Shown in pieces: positions 40,031 to 49,600 of a stretch of 64,000 nucleotides of DNA; positions within the stretch are counted from its first letter, which is position 1, and each line of letters begins with the position of its first letter. Under the pieces are notes generated by a model. That model was not told the origin of the DNA, did not search any database, and was given only the letters and a program-made list of their open reading frames with translations. Source of the DNA: Lentisphaeria bacterium (GTDB lineage: Bacteria > Verrucomicrobiota > Lentisphaeria > Victivallales > Victivallaceae). The stretch lies in assembly GCA_022009855.1 (NCBI GenBank), contig CP091727.1, positions 4,030,001 through 4,094,000 on the forward strand, written 5' to 3'. The translations under genes and the position numbers were made by a program.

Positions 40031-41202
40031 TCATACCTCAATTGGTTTATTGATAATCGCGCCTTCAATCGCTTCGCCTTTGACGATGTATCGCCATAGC
40101 GCCACCATCAGCTGTCGCGCCAATGCCACAATTGCCGTTCGGCGAATCCGCCCCTTTTGTACCAGACGGTCTTGCCATTTTTTTACCAACCAACTTTCCG
40201 GTTGCCAGCGATACCACAGCCAAGCGCATTCTATTGCCATTTTTCGTAAACTTTTTCGACCGGCTTTACTGATTCCCTGATCCCGGTTCATCGTTCCACT
40301 GGCAAACGGACACGGTGTCAGTCCGAAAAACGCCGCAAACTGCTTGCCGCTGCCAAAGCGTCGAAAGTCACCGATCTCCCATGGCAAATGGCGTGACAAC
40401 CGTTCGCCGACTCCTTTGAATTGTTGAAGTTTCATCACCGTTTCCGCTGTATGATCTTCTCCCGCCGATTTGCGGCTATTGTCACGGTCGCGATCCTGAT
40501 ACTGCTGAATGATTTTTTCCCAGTCGGCCAGCTCTTTTCAAAAAGTTCCAGTTCGGAAATCATATTCGGCAATCGTCGCAACAGCAATTCCGGACATTCA
40601 TTCCATTCCACCATTTTCGACCACTTCAAAATGGCCTTGCGCCATGCGGCGCTGGTTCGGTGAAAATCCGGTGTCGGCAACGGTGTGCGGTCAATCAGGG
40701 CCAGCATTTGCGCATTGACCCGATTGATTGATTCCTTGATCCGGCCAAGTTCGCGTTCCGCATCCCGGCGGCCTTCCTCCGTCAAGGTCGGAATATAAAC
40801 TTCCGGGATTTCGTCCGAAGGATGAAGTCCGCCAAGAAACTTCGCATCCAACTTATCTGTTTTGATCGTTTTACCGCACATAATCACCTTCAATTTGTTG
40901 ATCGGAAGAATGTGAACCCTCGCCCCGATTGCCAACATTTTCCGTGCCGGCCAGAATCCGTAGCGACCTGCTTCGTAATACACATCAACCTTTTTCCCGT
41001 CTTGAACATGATCCGCCACCAGTTGAAAAAGACGTTCCTCTTTGCTTAATTGCTCTTTGTCCTTCAAGCCATAATAGCTGTTTTTTCCGCTTTCCCAATC
41101 TCGGATCGCCGTCGCCCACAGCGTCCCGCCCATGTCAATTCCGAAAGTTTCCTGGTTTCCAGTTTGAATTTTTTCACTAATCGTGTTACCTTTTCTCTGC
41201 AT
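40031..41202 (-). CDS. IS110-family transposase (one frame break)
   Basis: About 390 residues. An N-terminal RuvC-like DEDD domain: FGIDMGGTLWATAI (D), VYYEAGRYGFW (E) and TDKLDAKFL (D-x-x-D). The C-terminal transposase_20 domain includes FKGVGERLSRHLPWEIGDF, QFAAFFGLTPCPFASG and SKAGRKSLRKMAIECAWLW with the conserved Ser. The break at the T4 run 40535-40538 is one base short; restored reading EKELADWEKIIQQYQ links the two parts. The start at 41202 lies 7 bases after AGGAGG. If the break is real, this copy is inactive. Confidence 0.85.
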
Positions 41203-41370
41203 TTCCATGCCTCCTTTGTCGCTTAGTTGCTGTTATTCAAAGTTACTTGACAAAGGAGTTTTTTTCTCTCCGATTTCCCGTCACCTATACATGGTATCTA
41301 AATTGGGTGAAATACATTGGTAATTTCCAACGCCGATGACGACGTCGCCGATAATTTTCATGCGCTGGCG

Positions 41371-42092
41371 TCATTCGGTGTAGGCTTCGTAGAACTTTTT
41401 CCAGCGCCGCTCCTTGCGAACCTCGGCCGATGCCATTGTCTCGACGTGGCCGTCGAACAATGCGGCATTCAACTGATTCATGCCGCCGTGGCGGTAGGCA
41501 ACATAATTGGTTCCTCCGTTTTCCCCTGGAGTCGATAAACAGAAGGAGCTGTTTTCATATATAACAACGCCCAGTCGCAACCGTCAACGAACCCCATCCG
41601 CTTCGAGGGTTGCTGGACCCGGGTAAGCTTGTACGCGTAGATTTTGTCTTCCGTGGACCACGTGGGAAAATCTTCCGCTGTAACACCGTAACTGCGCTGG
41701 ATGCTCGGCATTCCGTTCTTGAGGTAAGTCGGGGCGAAAGCCGAAATGGCATTGGGACAAATCATATCGGCTCCGATGTGTCCGGAGGTCTTGTTGACCG
41801 CGAGATCGCCGGGCTCGCTGCTGGCGGCATAGCCGCTGCCGAGCAGTCTGATATATGCCAGATTGCGGTACCAGGCGGCCCCACCCGGGTTTCCGGGAAC
41901 CATGAAGTCATCGTAACTGTTTGAATAGAGAATGGCGGCGGCTCCGTATTGTTTCAGAATACCGGTACACTTGATTTTCTTTGCGGTCTGCCGCGCCTGG
42001 TTCAGTGCCGGCAGCAGCATTGCCGCCAGAATGGCGATGATCGCGATCACGACGAGAAGTTCGATAAGGGTGAAAAATCTACTTTTCAACAT
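41371..42092 (-). CDS. Pseudopilin-like protein with prepilin N-terminus (one frame break)
   Basis: About 240 residues. Leader MLKSRFFTLIELLVVIAIIA and LPALNQARQTAKKIKCTGILKQYG. The soluble domain contains NPGGAAWYRNLAYIRLLGSG and PSIQRSYGVTAEDFPTW; the end reads AYRHGGMNQLNAALFDGHVE, a slightly longer variant of H-X9-DG. Adding one base to the C4 run at 41523-41526 restores VYRLQGENGGTNYVAYRHGG. The start at 42092 follows AAAGGAG. It sits behind the GH39-like gene; before the IS insertion it probably led into the GH5 gene. Confidence 0.82.
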
Positions 42093-42164
42093 TCGGTTCT
42101 CCTTTGCGTTGGTTGACTGGTATCAGCGGTGAATCACCATTTCCTTCTGTATCCGGGCGGAAAT

Positions 42165-43487
42165 TTACAGTTCTTCCAATAGAAACACCTGTGATTTATC
42201 CGGATCGGTTCCGGGTAGAATGAGCGTCCCGTCCGCTCCGGTGGTACATTCCGATTCAACCCAGTCGTGGTCGAAGTCGATCCGCACCAGATGGAAGCGG
42301 GCGTTTTCGGCGCCGCGCAACTGGAGCTCCAGAGTGTCCGCGCCGGATTTGAAGTTGGAGATCAGCACCGACCGTTTGCCGGATTCCCCGATCCCCGCCA
42401 GAATCTGGCAGTTGTGATTGCCGGTTTCGGTTTTCACCCGTTCTCTGCAATGGGCGGTCCGGGCGAACGCCTTCAGCGTGTAGAAGAGTTTGAGCGGCTC
42501 CCCGTAACTCCACGCTCCCCAGGCGTTGGAGAGTTCACCGATCGTGTAGTGATACCCCATCGTGAGCGGGGAGTCCTGCCATGCGGTCAGCAGAGCCGTC
42601 GCGAAGACGGCGGCGTTGATGCCGGGGAGGCCGTCGATCATGTCGCAATAAGCCTCTTTCACAAACCCTTTGAACCAGTAGTGCCATTCGGTAAGATGCA
42701 GTTCGGTATCGGGGAAGCCGTACTCATCCAGAAGCGCCCGTACTCCCGCCGGTTCCGAGATGATTTCGTCGAGAGCCCCGGCGTAGCGGTGCCAGGAGAA
42801 GAAATCCAGCGGCACCTGATGATCCCGGCAGTAGCCGAGGAAGATGCGCGCATTTTCATCGTTGCTGCCGGGGCGGACCTGTGCCAGCACCGGACCGCCG
42901 ATTTTGACGCCGGGGAAGCGCGCCTTGATCCTCTTCGCGGCGATTTCATAGAGGCGGCAGTACTCCTCCATGGAAGAATTCCACATTTTTTTGGTGATAT
43001 CCGGCTCATTCCAGATCTCCCAGTAGCGGATGTTCCAGGAGAAGCCGTTGTTCCACCCTTCGTTGTAGTGGCGGATGATGTTGATGCAGATATCGGTCCA
43101 TTTTTCGTAATCATCCGGCGGGAAGGCGAAGTAGTTGTTGAGCGAGTGTTCGATCGAGGTCCCCAGCCGGAAGAGGATGTCGGAGCCGCCGGCGCGGATG
43201 GAGCGCAGATAGTCGTCGGTCTGAATGAAGTAGTAGTTGTCCGGATTCTGCGCATCGGCCTTCCAGTTGCCGAAGATGTGCTGAATGTCGACCAGCCGCA
43301 TTCCCTTGTTGCTGAGGGGCGCATCGTGCAGCCGGGTGATCGGCACCTCCAGTTCGGCGAACTCCCCGATGAATTTTCCATCGTTGCGGTATCCGTTGCT
43401 CAGCATCGGCCCCAGATTGCCGCCGTTCAGGCGACGGATGACTCCCACACTTTGACCGAAATCCGCATTCAGCAATTCTTTTTTCAT
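42165..43487 (-). CDS. GH39-like clan GH-A glycoside hydrolase
   Basis: 440 residues, frame intact, no signal peptide, so probably cytoplasmic. Seen: VGVIRRLNGGNLGPML and ITRLHDAPLSNK near the start; NIRYWEIWNEPDITKKMW with the acid/base Glu at about 165; LDFFSWHRYAG; LHLTEWHYW with the nucleophile Glu at about 268. A C-terminal beta domain ends SQVFLLEEL. The fold and motifs resemble xylosidase/iduronidase-type GH39. Divergent from an AraC regulator at 43599. The homologue in the next module is at 52053-53441. Substrate unknown. Confidence 0.82.
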   Translation of the reverse strand: MKKELLNADFGQSVGVIRRLNGGNLGPMLSNGYRNDGKFIGEFAELEVPITRLHDAPLSNKGMRLVDIQHIFGNWKADAQNPDNYYFIQTDDYLRSIRAGGSDILFRLGTSIEHSLNNYFAFPPDDYEKWTDICINIIRHYNEGWNNGFSWNIRYWEIWNEPDITKKMWNSSMEEYCRLYEIAAKRIKARFPGVKIGGPVLAQVRPGSNDENARIFLGYCRDHQVPLDFFSWHRYAGALDEIISEPAGVRALLDEYGFPDTELHLTEWHYWFKGFVKEAYCDMIDGLPGINAAVFATALLTAWQDSPLTMGYHYTIGELSNAWGAWSYGEPLKLFYTLKAFARTAHCRERVKTETGNHNCQILAGIGESGKRSVLISNFKSGADTLELQLRGAENARFHLVRIDFDHDWVESECTTGADGTLILPGTDPDKSQVFLLEEL

Positions 43488-43531
43488 GAAAACCTCGATT
43501 TTATGATGGTTTTTTGGAGGTGACCTACTAT

Positions 43532-43595
43532 ATTATACCTGAAAAACAGATGGATACCTAGAACAGATTGTGCCAAAAAATATAGATTTTGTGCC
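43532..43595. promoter_or_regulatory. Divergent promoter with paired TTGTGCC repeats
   Basis: TATAAT on the minus strand at 43532-43537 is about 45 bases before the GH39 start. TTGTGCC occurs twice in direct orientation at 43568-43574 and 43589-43595, 21 bp apart, i.e. two helical turns, which suits the two half-sites of an AraC-type protein. The second copy ends three bases before the AraC start codon, so autoregulation is likely. Confidence 0.5.
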
Positions 43596-43598
43596 TGA

Positions 43599-44459
43599 AT
43601 GAAAAAAGGACTCTACCAACTTGCGACGATTCCGCGGCTTCCCGGCTCACTTCCGTTGATTCAGACGGTCGGCTGGATGCCGGATCACCTCTATGTGCAC
43701 CGCGAGCATCAGATCAATGCATTGTTCATCTGTTTTGTTCTTCGTGAGGAGGCCGGGAGCAGCAGCACGATCATCAACGGCAGGGTGTGTACCTACAACG
43801 GGGGTAGTCCACGTGTTTCTGTTGTTCTGCCTGGGAGCGTCATGACCACGATTCACACACTGAAAAAAGATGAGCTTTTCTTCATCTACAAAGAGGACAG
43901 CATCTCGTTCTGGAAAAACTATTTCGTGGAGCGTCGGGAGACTTTCGTCATGACGCCGCGTTTCCGGAAGCTGCTGGACGAGGTGTTTGAGAATCTGAAT
44001 GATCTCCATGCTCCGGGGCGGGCGGACCAGCTCGATCTCTTGGTGCTTCAGATGCTTCTGGAGATCAAAATGCAGAAACAGCAGCAGCTGGTGAGCCGGG
44101 AGGAGCGGGAGGTGCGCCGAATCGCCTCGGTGCTGACGGCGCACTTTCAGGAACCGCTTTCCATCCCGGAGCTGCTGCGGGGCAGCGGTTTGAGTACGCG
44201 TTCCTTCTACCGGCTGTGGAACAGTTTTTACACCGAGTCGCCGATGGAGATGCTCCAGGCGCGGCGGATGTTTGCGGCGGAACAGCTTCTCTCCACCACG
44301 GATATGCGGATTCAGGAGATTGCCGACCTCTGCGGTTTCAGCAGTCCGGTCTACTTTTACCAGCGGTTTCTCAAAATGCACGGCTGTTCCCCGGCAGAGT
44401 ACCGGAAAAGAAAAGCCTTTACCGTTTCCGACTCCGCCGTGCCGGATCGAATGGATTGA
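43599..44459 (+). CDS. AraC-family transcriptional regulator
   Basis: 286 residues, frame intact. The sensing domain includes HLYVHREHQINALFICFVL and SVVLPGSVMTTIHT; the DNA-binding domain contains LSIPELLRGSGLSTRSFYRLW and MRIQEIADLCGFSSPVYFYQRFLK, ending CSPAEYRKRK. Divergent from the GH39-like, pseudopilin and GH5 genes and likely their activator. It is followed on the same strand, after 114 bases, by the GH36-like gene, which could also belong to its regulon. Confidence 0.92.
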   Translation: MKKGLYQLATIPRLPGSLPLIQTVGWMPDHLYVHREHQINALFICFVLREEAGSSSTIINGRVCTYNGGSPRVSVVLPGSVMTTIHTLKKDELFFIYKEDSISFWKNYFVERRETFVMTPRFRKLLDEVFENLNDLHAPGRADQLDLLVLQMLLEIKMQKQQQLVSREEREVRRIASVLTAHFQEPLSIPELLRGSGLSTRSFYRLWNSFYTESPMEMLQARRMFAAEQLLSTTDMRIQEIADLCGFSSPVYFYQRFLKMHGCSPAEYRKRKAFTVSDSAVPDRMD

Positions 44460-44573
44460 GCCGGTACCGGCGGTTCCGGACGAAACTCAAATCTGTTTCG
44501 GAGTCTTGCATTCGTTTCGGGCGGCATGTATATTGAGAAGAATTCGTGTTTCATCCCGCTGAGAGAGGAAAAG

Positions 44574-46582
44574 ATGTCGGAGAAAACGCTTGCTGTACTC
44601 AATGATGCCGCCATTCGCTTCGACGGCCGCAGATTGACGATGGAGAACAACCTCGTCTCGAGAACGATCGATTTTTTTCAGAGGATATCCGGAAACGGTT
44701 TCATTTCGACGAATCGACCTCGACCGTGAATTCGCCGATCCGGAGGAGCCGGGGTGCGGCGTCTCCTTCTCCGGAATCACTCCGCCCGACGTGTACGACA
44801 TCGCGTTCCATCTGGAGGGCGTCACGGCAGGAACTGTTCCGGCAAGCTGGGCGGAAACGGCCCATCTTGAAACGGAGGTGACGATGTATGAGCCGTGCAG
44901 CAGGTGCGGTTCCGGGTGGTTTACTTCCTCTATCCGGAGCTCCCGGCGGTCGGTGTGCGGGCCGCGATTACGAGCCGGGTGACGCCGAACCTCTACTGGT
45001 CGAATCGAGATGAAATGCGCACCGCCAACGACTTTCTGCCGGTGGAACAGCGTTCCGGCGCGGTGGATGGATTCCGGCTTGCGCCCGGTTTCGCTCCGGA
45101 GTGTTCCCTTGAACCGGTCGCCCGGACCGATGTGCATGACGATCTCCTGCTCGATCACCCGGCGTTGCCCGGTGAGGAGTTTTTCCGCGGCAATCTGCTC
45201 TGGTGCCGCAACCGGGCGGGAGCTGGGGTGCTGGTGCTGCAGGAGAGTTCCCCGAGCGGTGAGCGACGCGACTGGGCGGAGTTCGATTTTATGGTGCGCG
45301 ACCGGAGGCTCCGCTCCTGTGCGTGGAATGCGGCGCCGTGGGAGCTTTCTCCCGAAGTGGAGATCGAATCCGGCCGCAGCGTGACGATTCTTGCCGCCGA
45401 CGAAGTTGAGCGAGACTGCCGCCTCAAAGCCTATCTGCGGGGGCGGTTCCGGACTGCGCCGGAGACCCATGTGGCGATGGTCAACCCGTGGGGATGCGGC
45501 CGGTTCCGCGAGCTGGTCGAGGAGGAGTTCCTCCGCCGGGAGATCGAGGCGACCGCCGCCTGCGGAGCCGAGTGCTACCAGATCGACGACACCTGGCAGC
45601 AGGGGGAAGGGCTGGGGCGGCTGATCAACGTCAACGAACACCTGACGCCGGCGTTCTGGAAAATTTCCGAGACGAGACTGCGCGGCACCTTTGCCGGACT
45701 GCTGCCGATTGCGGCGCAGTCCAAGGTGGAGCTTGCGCTCTGGTGCGCGCCGTCGAGCAACGTCGAGTTCCGTGACTGGGAGGCGTTTCGGGAGTTCCTG
45801 CTCGACTTTCATCGAAGGTGGAACTTCCGTTTCTTTAAGATCGACGGGGTGAAGATCCGCACCTGCGAGGCGGAACGCAATCTGGAGACGCTGCTTCGTT
45901 CGGTGCGTGAGGCGACCGGTGGGCTGGTCTACTTCAACCTCGACACCACCGCCGGACAGCGGCCCGGTTATTTCCGGATGGTGGAGTACGGCAACATCTT
46001 TCTCGAGAACCGCTACGTTTGCCACGAATGGGGCTTGGGATATCATCCGGAGAAGACGCTGCGGAGCCTCTGGCAGCTGGCGCGGGTGATGCGTCCGCAG
46101 CTGCTGCAGGTGGAGATTCCGAGCCCGTCGGACATCCGCCGTTCCTTCTACGAGAAGAAAGGAATGTCGCAGCCGGACCTCTATCCGGTCGAATACTGGG
46201 CGGCGATTGCGCTTTTCGCCAATCCATTGCTCTGGTTTGCGCCGTCGACGGTGCCGAAGGAGATTTGCGGCCGGATTCGTCCGTTGCTGGAGCTGTGGCG
46301 GCGCCACCGCGACACGATTCTGGGCGGCGAAATCTATCCGGTCGGCGCGGCGCCGGATGGGAAGGCGCTGACCGGACTGGTTTCCACCGGCGGCTGGCTG
46401 ATCGCCTTCCGGGAGCTGGGGCGCCGGAGGCGGGGGAATTCCGACTGTCTCACTTCCCGGAAGCGGAGGGGCGGCGCTGGCGTCTGGTCGCGGGGCAGGG
46501 GCGTGCCGAACCGGTTCCGGGCGGCGTTACGCTGCTCCTGCCGGACCACCCGCGCTTCGCTCTCTTCCAACTCGAGCGGTGA
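44574..46582 (+). CDS. GH36-like alpha-galactosidase family protein (three frame breaks)
   Basis: About 669 residues, no signal peptide. An N-terminal beta-sandwich (MSEKTLAVLNDAAIRFDG, then PPDVYDIAFHLEG) is followed by a (beta/alpha)8 domain with CYQIDDTWQQGEG, ELALWCAPSSNVEF, FRFFKIDGVKIRTCE (Asp as the likely nucleophile) and GLVYFNLDTTAG. The C-terminal region reads VPGGVTLLLPDHPRFALFQL. Breaks: T7 at 44672-44678 (one extra), near 44893 (one short) and G4 at 46418-46421 (one short). The start at 44574 follows AGAGGAAA. The family hydrolyses alpha-galactosides, but substrate assignment here is only by family; it is the only GH on the plus strand. Confidence 0.72.
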
Positions 46583-46613
46583 CACCGGGGCGGAACCCGC
46601 CGCCACCGCCGAT

Positions 46614-49600
46614 CACCAGTTGTGGAACGCGTCTCCGTCGTAGAAATCGAGCCTGTCGATGTAGGGGGGACCAGGCGTCCTCGGCGTCGGAGTCTTCCGC
46701 GATCACTTCGAGCGGACCGGTTACCCCGCCTTCTCCCCAGCGGTCGAATACGCGGATCATCAGCGTATTCGCTTCACCGAACCGCACGAGTTTCTCCGGA
46801 ATCGGATAGTTCCGCTGCGCGCGGTAGGGCTGCGGATTGTTTTGAAACGTGGTTTCCCCGAGGAGGGTTCCGTTCCAGTAGGTCCAATCGCAGTCATCAA
46901 TCGGTCCGCCGACAAGGCGGAGTCGGCAGCCGCGCCACGATTCCGGAATCCGGATGGTGCAGCGGTACCAGGCATAGCCGTCGTAGGCGCGTTTCAACTT
47001 CTCCGGCGTATCGGCCGGATAGCGGTGATGCGGATTCTTCTGCAGCTGCCCCTGACTCTCCCAGGATAGTCCGAGCCGGATCGGAATAAATCCATCGGTG
47101 TCGGTCGGCTTCCCTTTATTTTCCGGATCGAAGCGGAGCCCGCAGTTCTCCGGCGTCGCGGTGCCGTGGCGGAAACGGAGCGTATTGTGGCGGGACTTCT
47201 GTGCCGTGAAGAGCCGCAGATCCCGGCCGAGGCCGATATTCATATTGGTGAAAATCGTCGACCAGACGCGCGCCACCTTCTCCCGGTTCCAGAGGCCGTC
47301 GATTCCGTCCGGCCCCAGATTCAGAACGACGGTTGTCGTCAGGATGCCGTCCAGTTTGCCGAACAGCATGGGGCGGGTTGTCACCATCCAGTCCGGTGCC
47401 GCGGTCAGCACCGGCAGGTTCCAGCTTCGCGGAAGTAGAGGTCCGCTTCCGGAATTCCCGCGAACAGCGGATCGTTTTTCGGCACGGAGGCGCGGAACAG
47501 CTCCACTCTGCCGCGCTTCAGATTCCCGGGCAGGAGATCCAGCGGGGCTCCGGGGAGAGCGATCACTGTCATGCCCCGGGCCAGCGTTTTTTTGAGCGCG
47601 CCGCGCCGGTTTTCCGGCACCGGATCCGCGCCCAGGATCACAATTTGATCCGAGCGGAGTTCATCGAGCTGCTCCGGATTCCGCTTCTGATAGATCATGC
47701 CCATCCGGTTCAGCATCGCCTCTTCCCGGGGGCCGCCGAGGAAGCCGACGCGCTGCGGGCCGACCGGGACGAACCGTTTGCCCATTTCGGTGAGCAGATT
47801 GTCCACCAGCCGGGTGGCGACCGGATCCTTGAGATAGCGGCCGGTCACGTCGAGCTGACAGAAGAGAATCAGGCCATGTTCCTTCCGCAGCTCCATCAGA
47901 GAAGCGAACATCAGATTGAATCCGCAGTCGACAATCGTCCGGAAGTTGCCGTAGCTCGGTTTGCGGATCCCGTTGCCGCAGACGATGCCGCCGTTGCCGC
48001 ATTTCCACTTGGAACGCGGATAGTGCGGACTGTTTTCCGCGGACAGTACAAAGGCCGGAACCGAGCCTGCCGCACCGCGCCAGTTGCTGAAATCCTCCTC
48101 CTTCAACCCTGCGACGTAAGGACTGGCCGGGAGGCGCAGAAACGCGTTGCGGCAACTCGGAGACTCGAAGACGAAGTTCGCCAGATTGCACTCTTTCTGC
48201 TCGAAAATCAGCACTTTCAGGCCCTTTTCAATCAACCGCGCCTCTTCGACCTGTTTCAGGAGTTCCGGATTGGCTTTTTTCAGCGCATGGCAGCCGATAA
48301 TCAGCAGACGGCACTGCTTCACATCATCGAGCGTCCGTATCTTGCGGAACGGGAACTTCGCCTGTTTCAGCATCGCCTCGGTCGCACCGTCCGGATCGTA
48401 CAGCCCCGCCGCGACGTCGCGGAAATCCGGCTGCGTCCGCTTCGGGAAAAACTGAAGTGCGAACGAGTCCTCCGCAATCAGCGCTCCCTCCTTGTGCGCG
48501 GTGAGGCGCAACGTCGCATCGGTCCGTTTCCAGATCTCCGGCACCGTCAGGTTGATCGGCAATTTTCGAATGGCGCCGGGGTCGATTGATTCGGTCATTT
48601 TACCGTGTGCGATGACGCGTCCTTCCTGCAGCAGTTCCCAGCGGAGTGACACCGTCTGTTTCGTCGTATGGTCGTTGACGATCACCGCGCTCTTGCGGAA
48701 TTTCTCCCCGGCAAAAACGCGTGATCCTTGTTGGTGAAATCCTCCGGCATTCCGCCGAGGAAGATCAGCAGCGGCTGGAATGCCGAGCGGATCACGTCGT
48801 GAAATCCCTCCGGCTGGGAGTAATCGGTCACCATGTGTCGCTGCGCCTCACTCCAGCCGACCGGGAGATCGGGTTTGAGTCCGGCGGTTTTGACATTGTC
48901 GTCAACTTCGTATACAACGTTGTGGCTCTCGTAGGTCCTGCCGGTCCGGACCATGTCGCGTTCGCCGGGAAAATCCCCGAGTGCGGAGACGTCGTATGCC
49001 CGCCATGCCCGGACTACGTTGCGGTAGAGCATCGTGCCGAGATCGAGCATATTGCGGTTCCAGTTCGCATAAGGTGAATTCATCCAGCGGCTGGCGTGGG
49101 GAATCGGCCGTTCCTCCCGGGCGAACACCGCGTCGCCGAAATAGCGGGCCGCGTGCTCCGCCGCGAGCGAGCCGAGCGCCGGTTTGTCGAAGTGCCAGTA
49201 TTGGGCCGGATACGGGAACGCCGACTCCACCACCATCAGCGGCTGCGTGTGTTTCTGAGACCACTGTTTCGGCCAGTCCTCCTGTTCCTGCAGCGGAGTG
49301 CCGAACGACTGATAGTTCATCGACGTGAAGATCTTTCCCGAATTGCCTCCGGCGTGCTGGAACAGTTCGCGGCTCGGATCAAGCGACCGCATCACCGCCT
49401 CCGCGACCTGCGCCCGTTTGCGGGCGCTCTGCTGAAGCAGCGGAATGTACTTCGTGTCATTCAATTTTCCGGGATCCTGATTCCACGGGTAGCTGCAGGT
49501 GTTGAAGTCGGTGTACCACATCAGGATGGACGGGTGGTTGCCGTAGTGGTCCAGAAAGCGCGCGACATCTGCGGCATAGGCGTCCCGCTCCTCATCTTCG

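Larger units (their letters stand above)
39602..41255. mobile_element. IS110-family insertion sequence, IS1111-like
   Basis: About 1.65 kb bounded by a 9-10 bp inverted repeat: TTTTGTCAAG at 39602-39611 and CTTGACAAAG at 41246-41255. It holds one DEDD transposase gene (minus) with a very short 5' non-coding end (about 50 bp) and a long 3' non-coding end (39612-40030, about 420 bp). Subterminal inverted repeats and a long non-coding part after the gene are features of the IS1111 group. It separates the pseudopilin at 41371 from the GH5 gene at 39578, which otherwise look like one module. Exact ends and target site cannot be set from one copy. Confidence 0.7.

Noticed and set aside
44487..46307. 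606-codon minus-strand open frame
   Set aside because: Antisense to the GH36-like gene; Arg/Pro/Gln-rich shadow.
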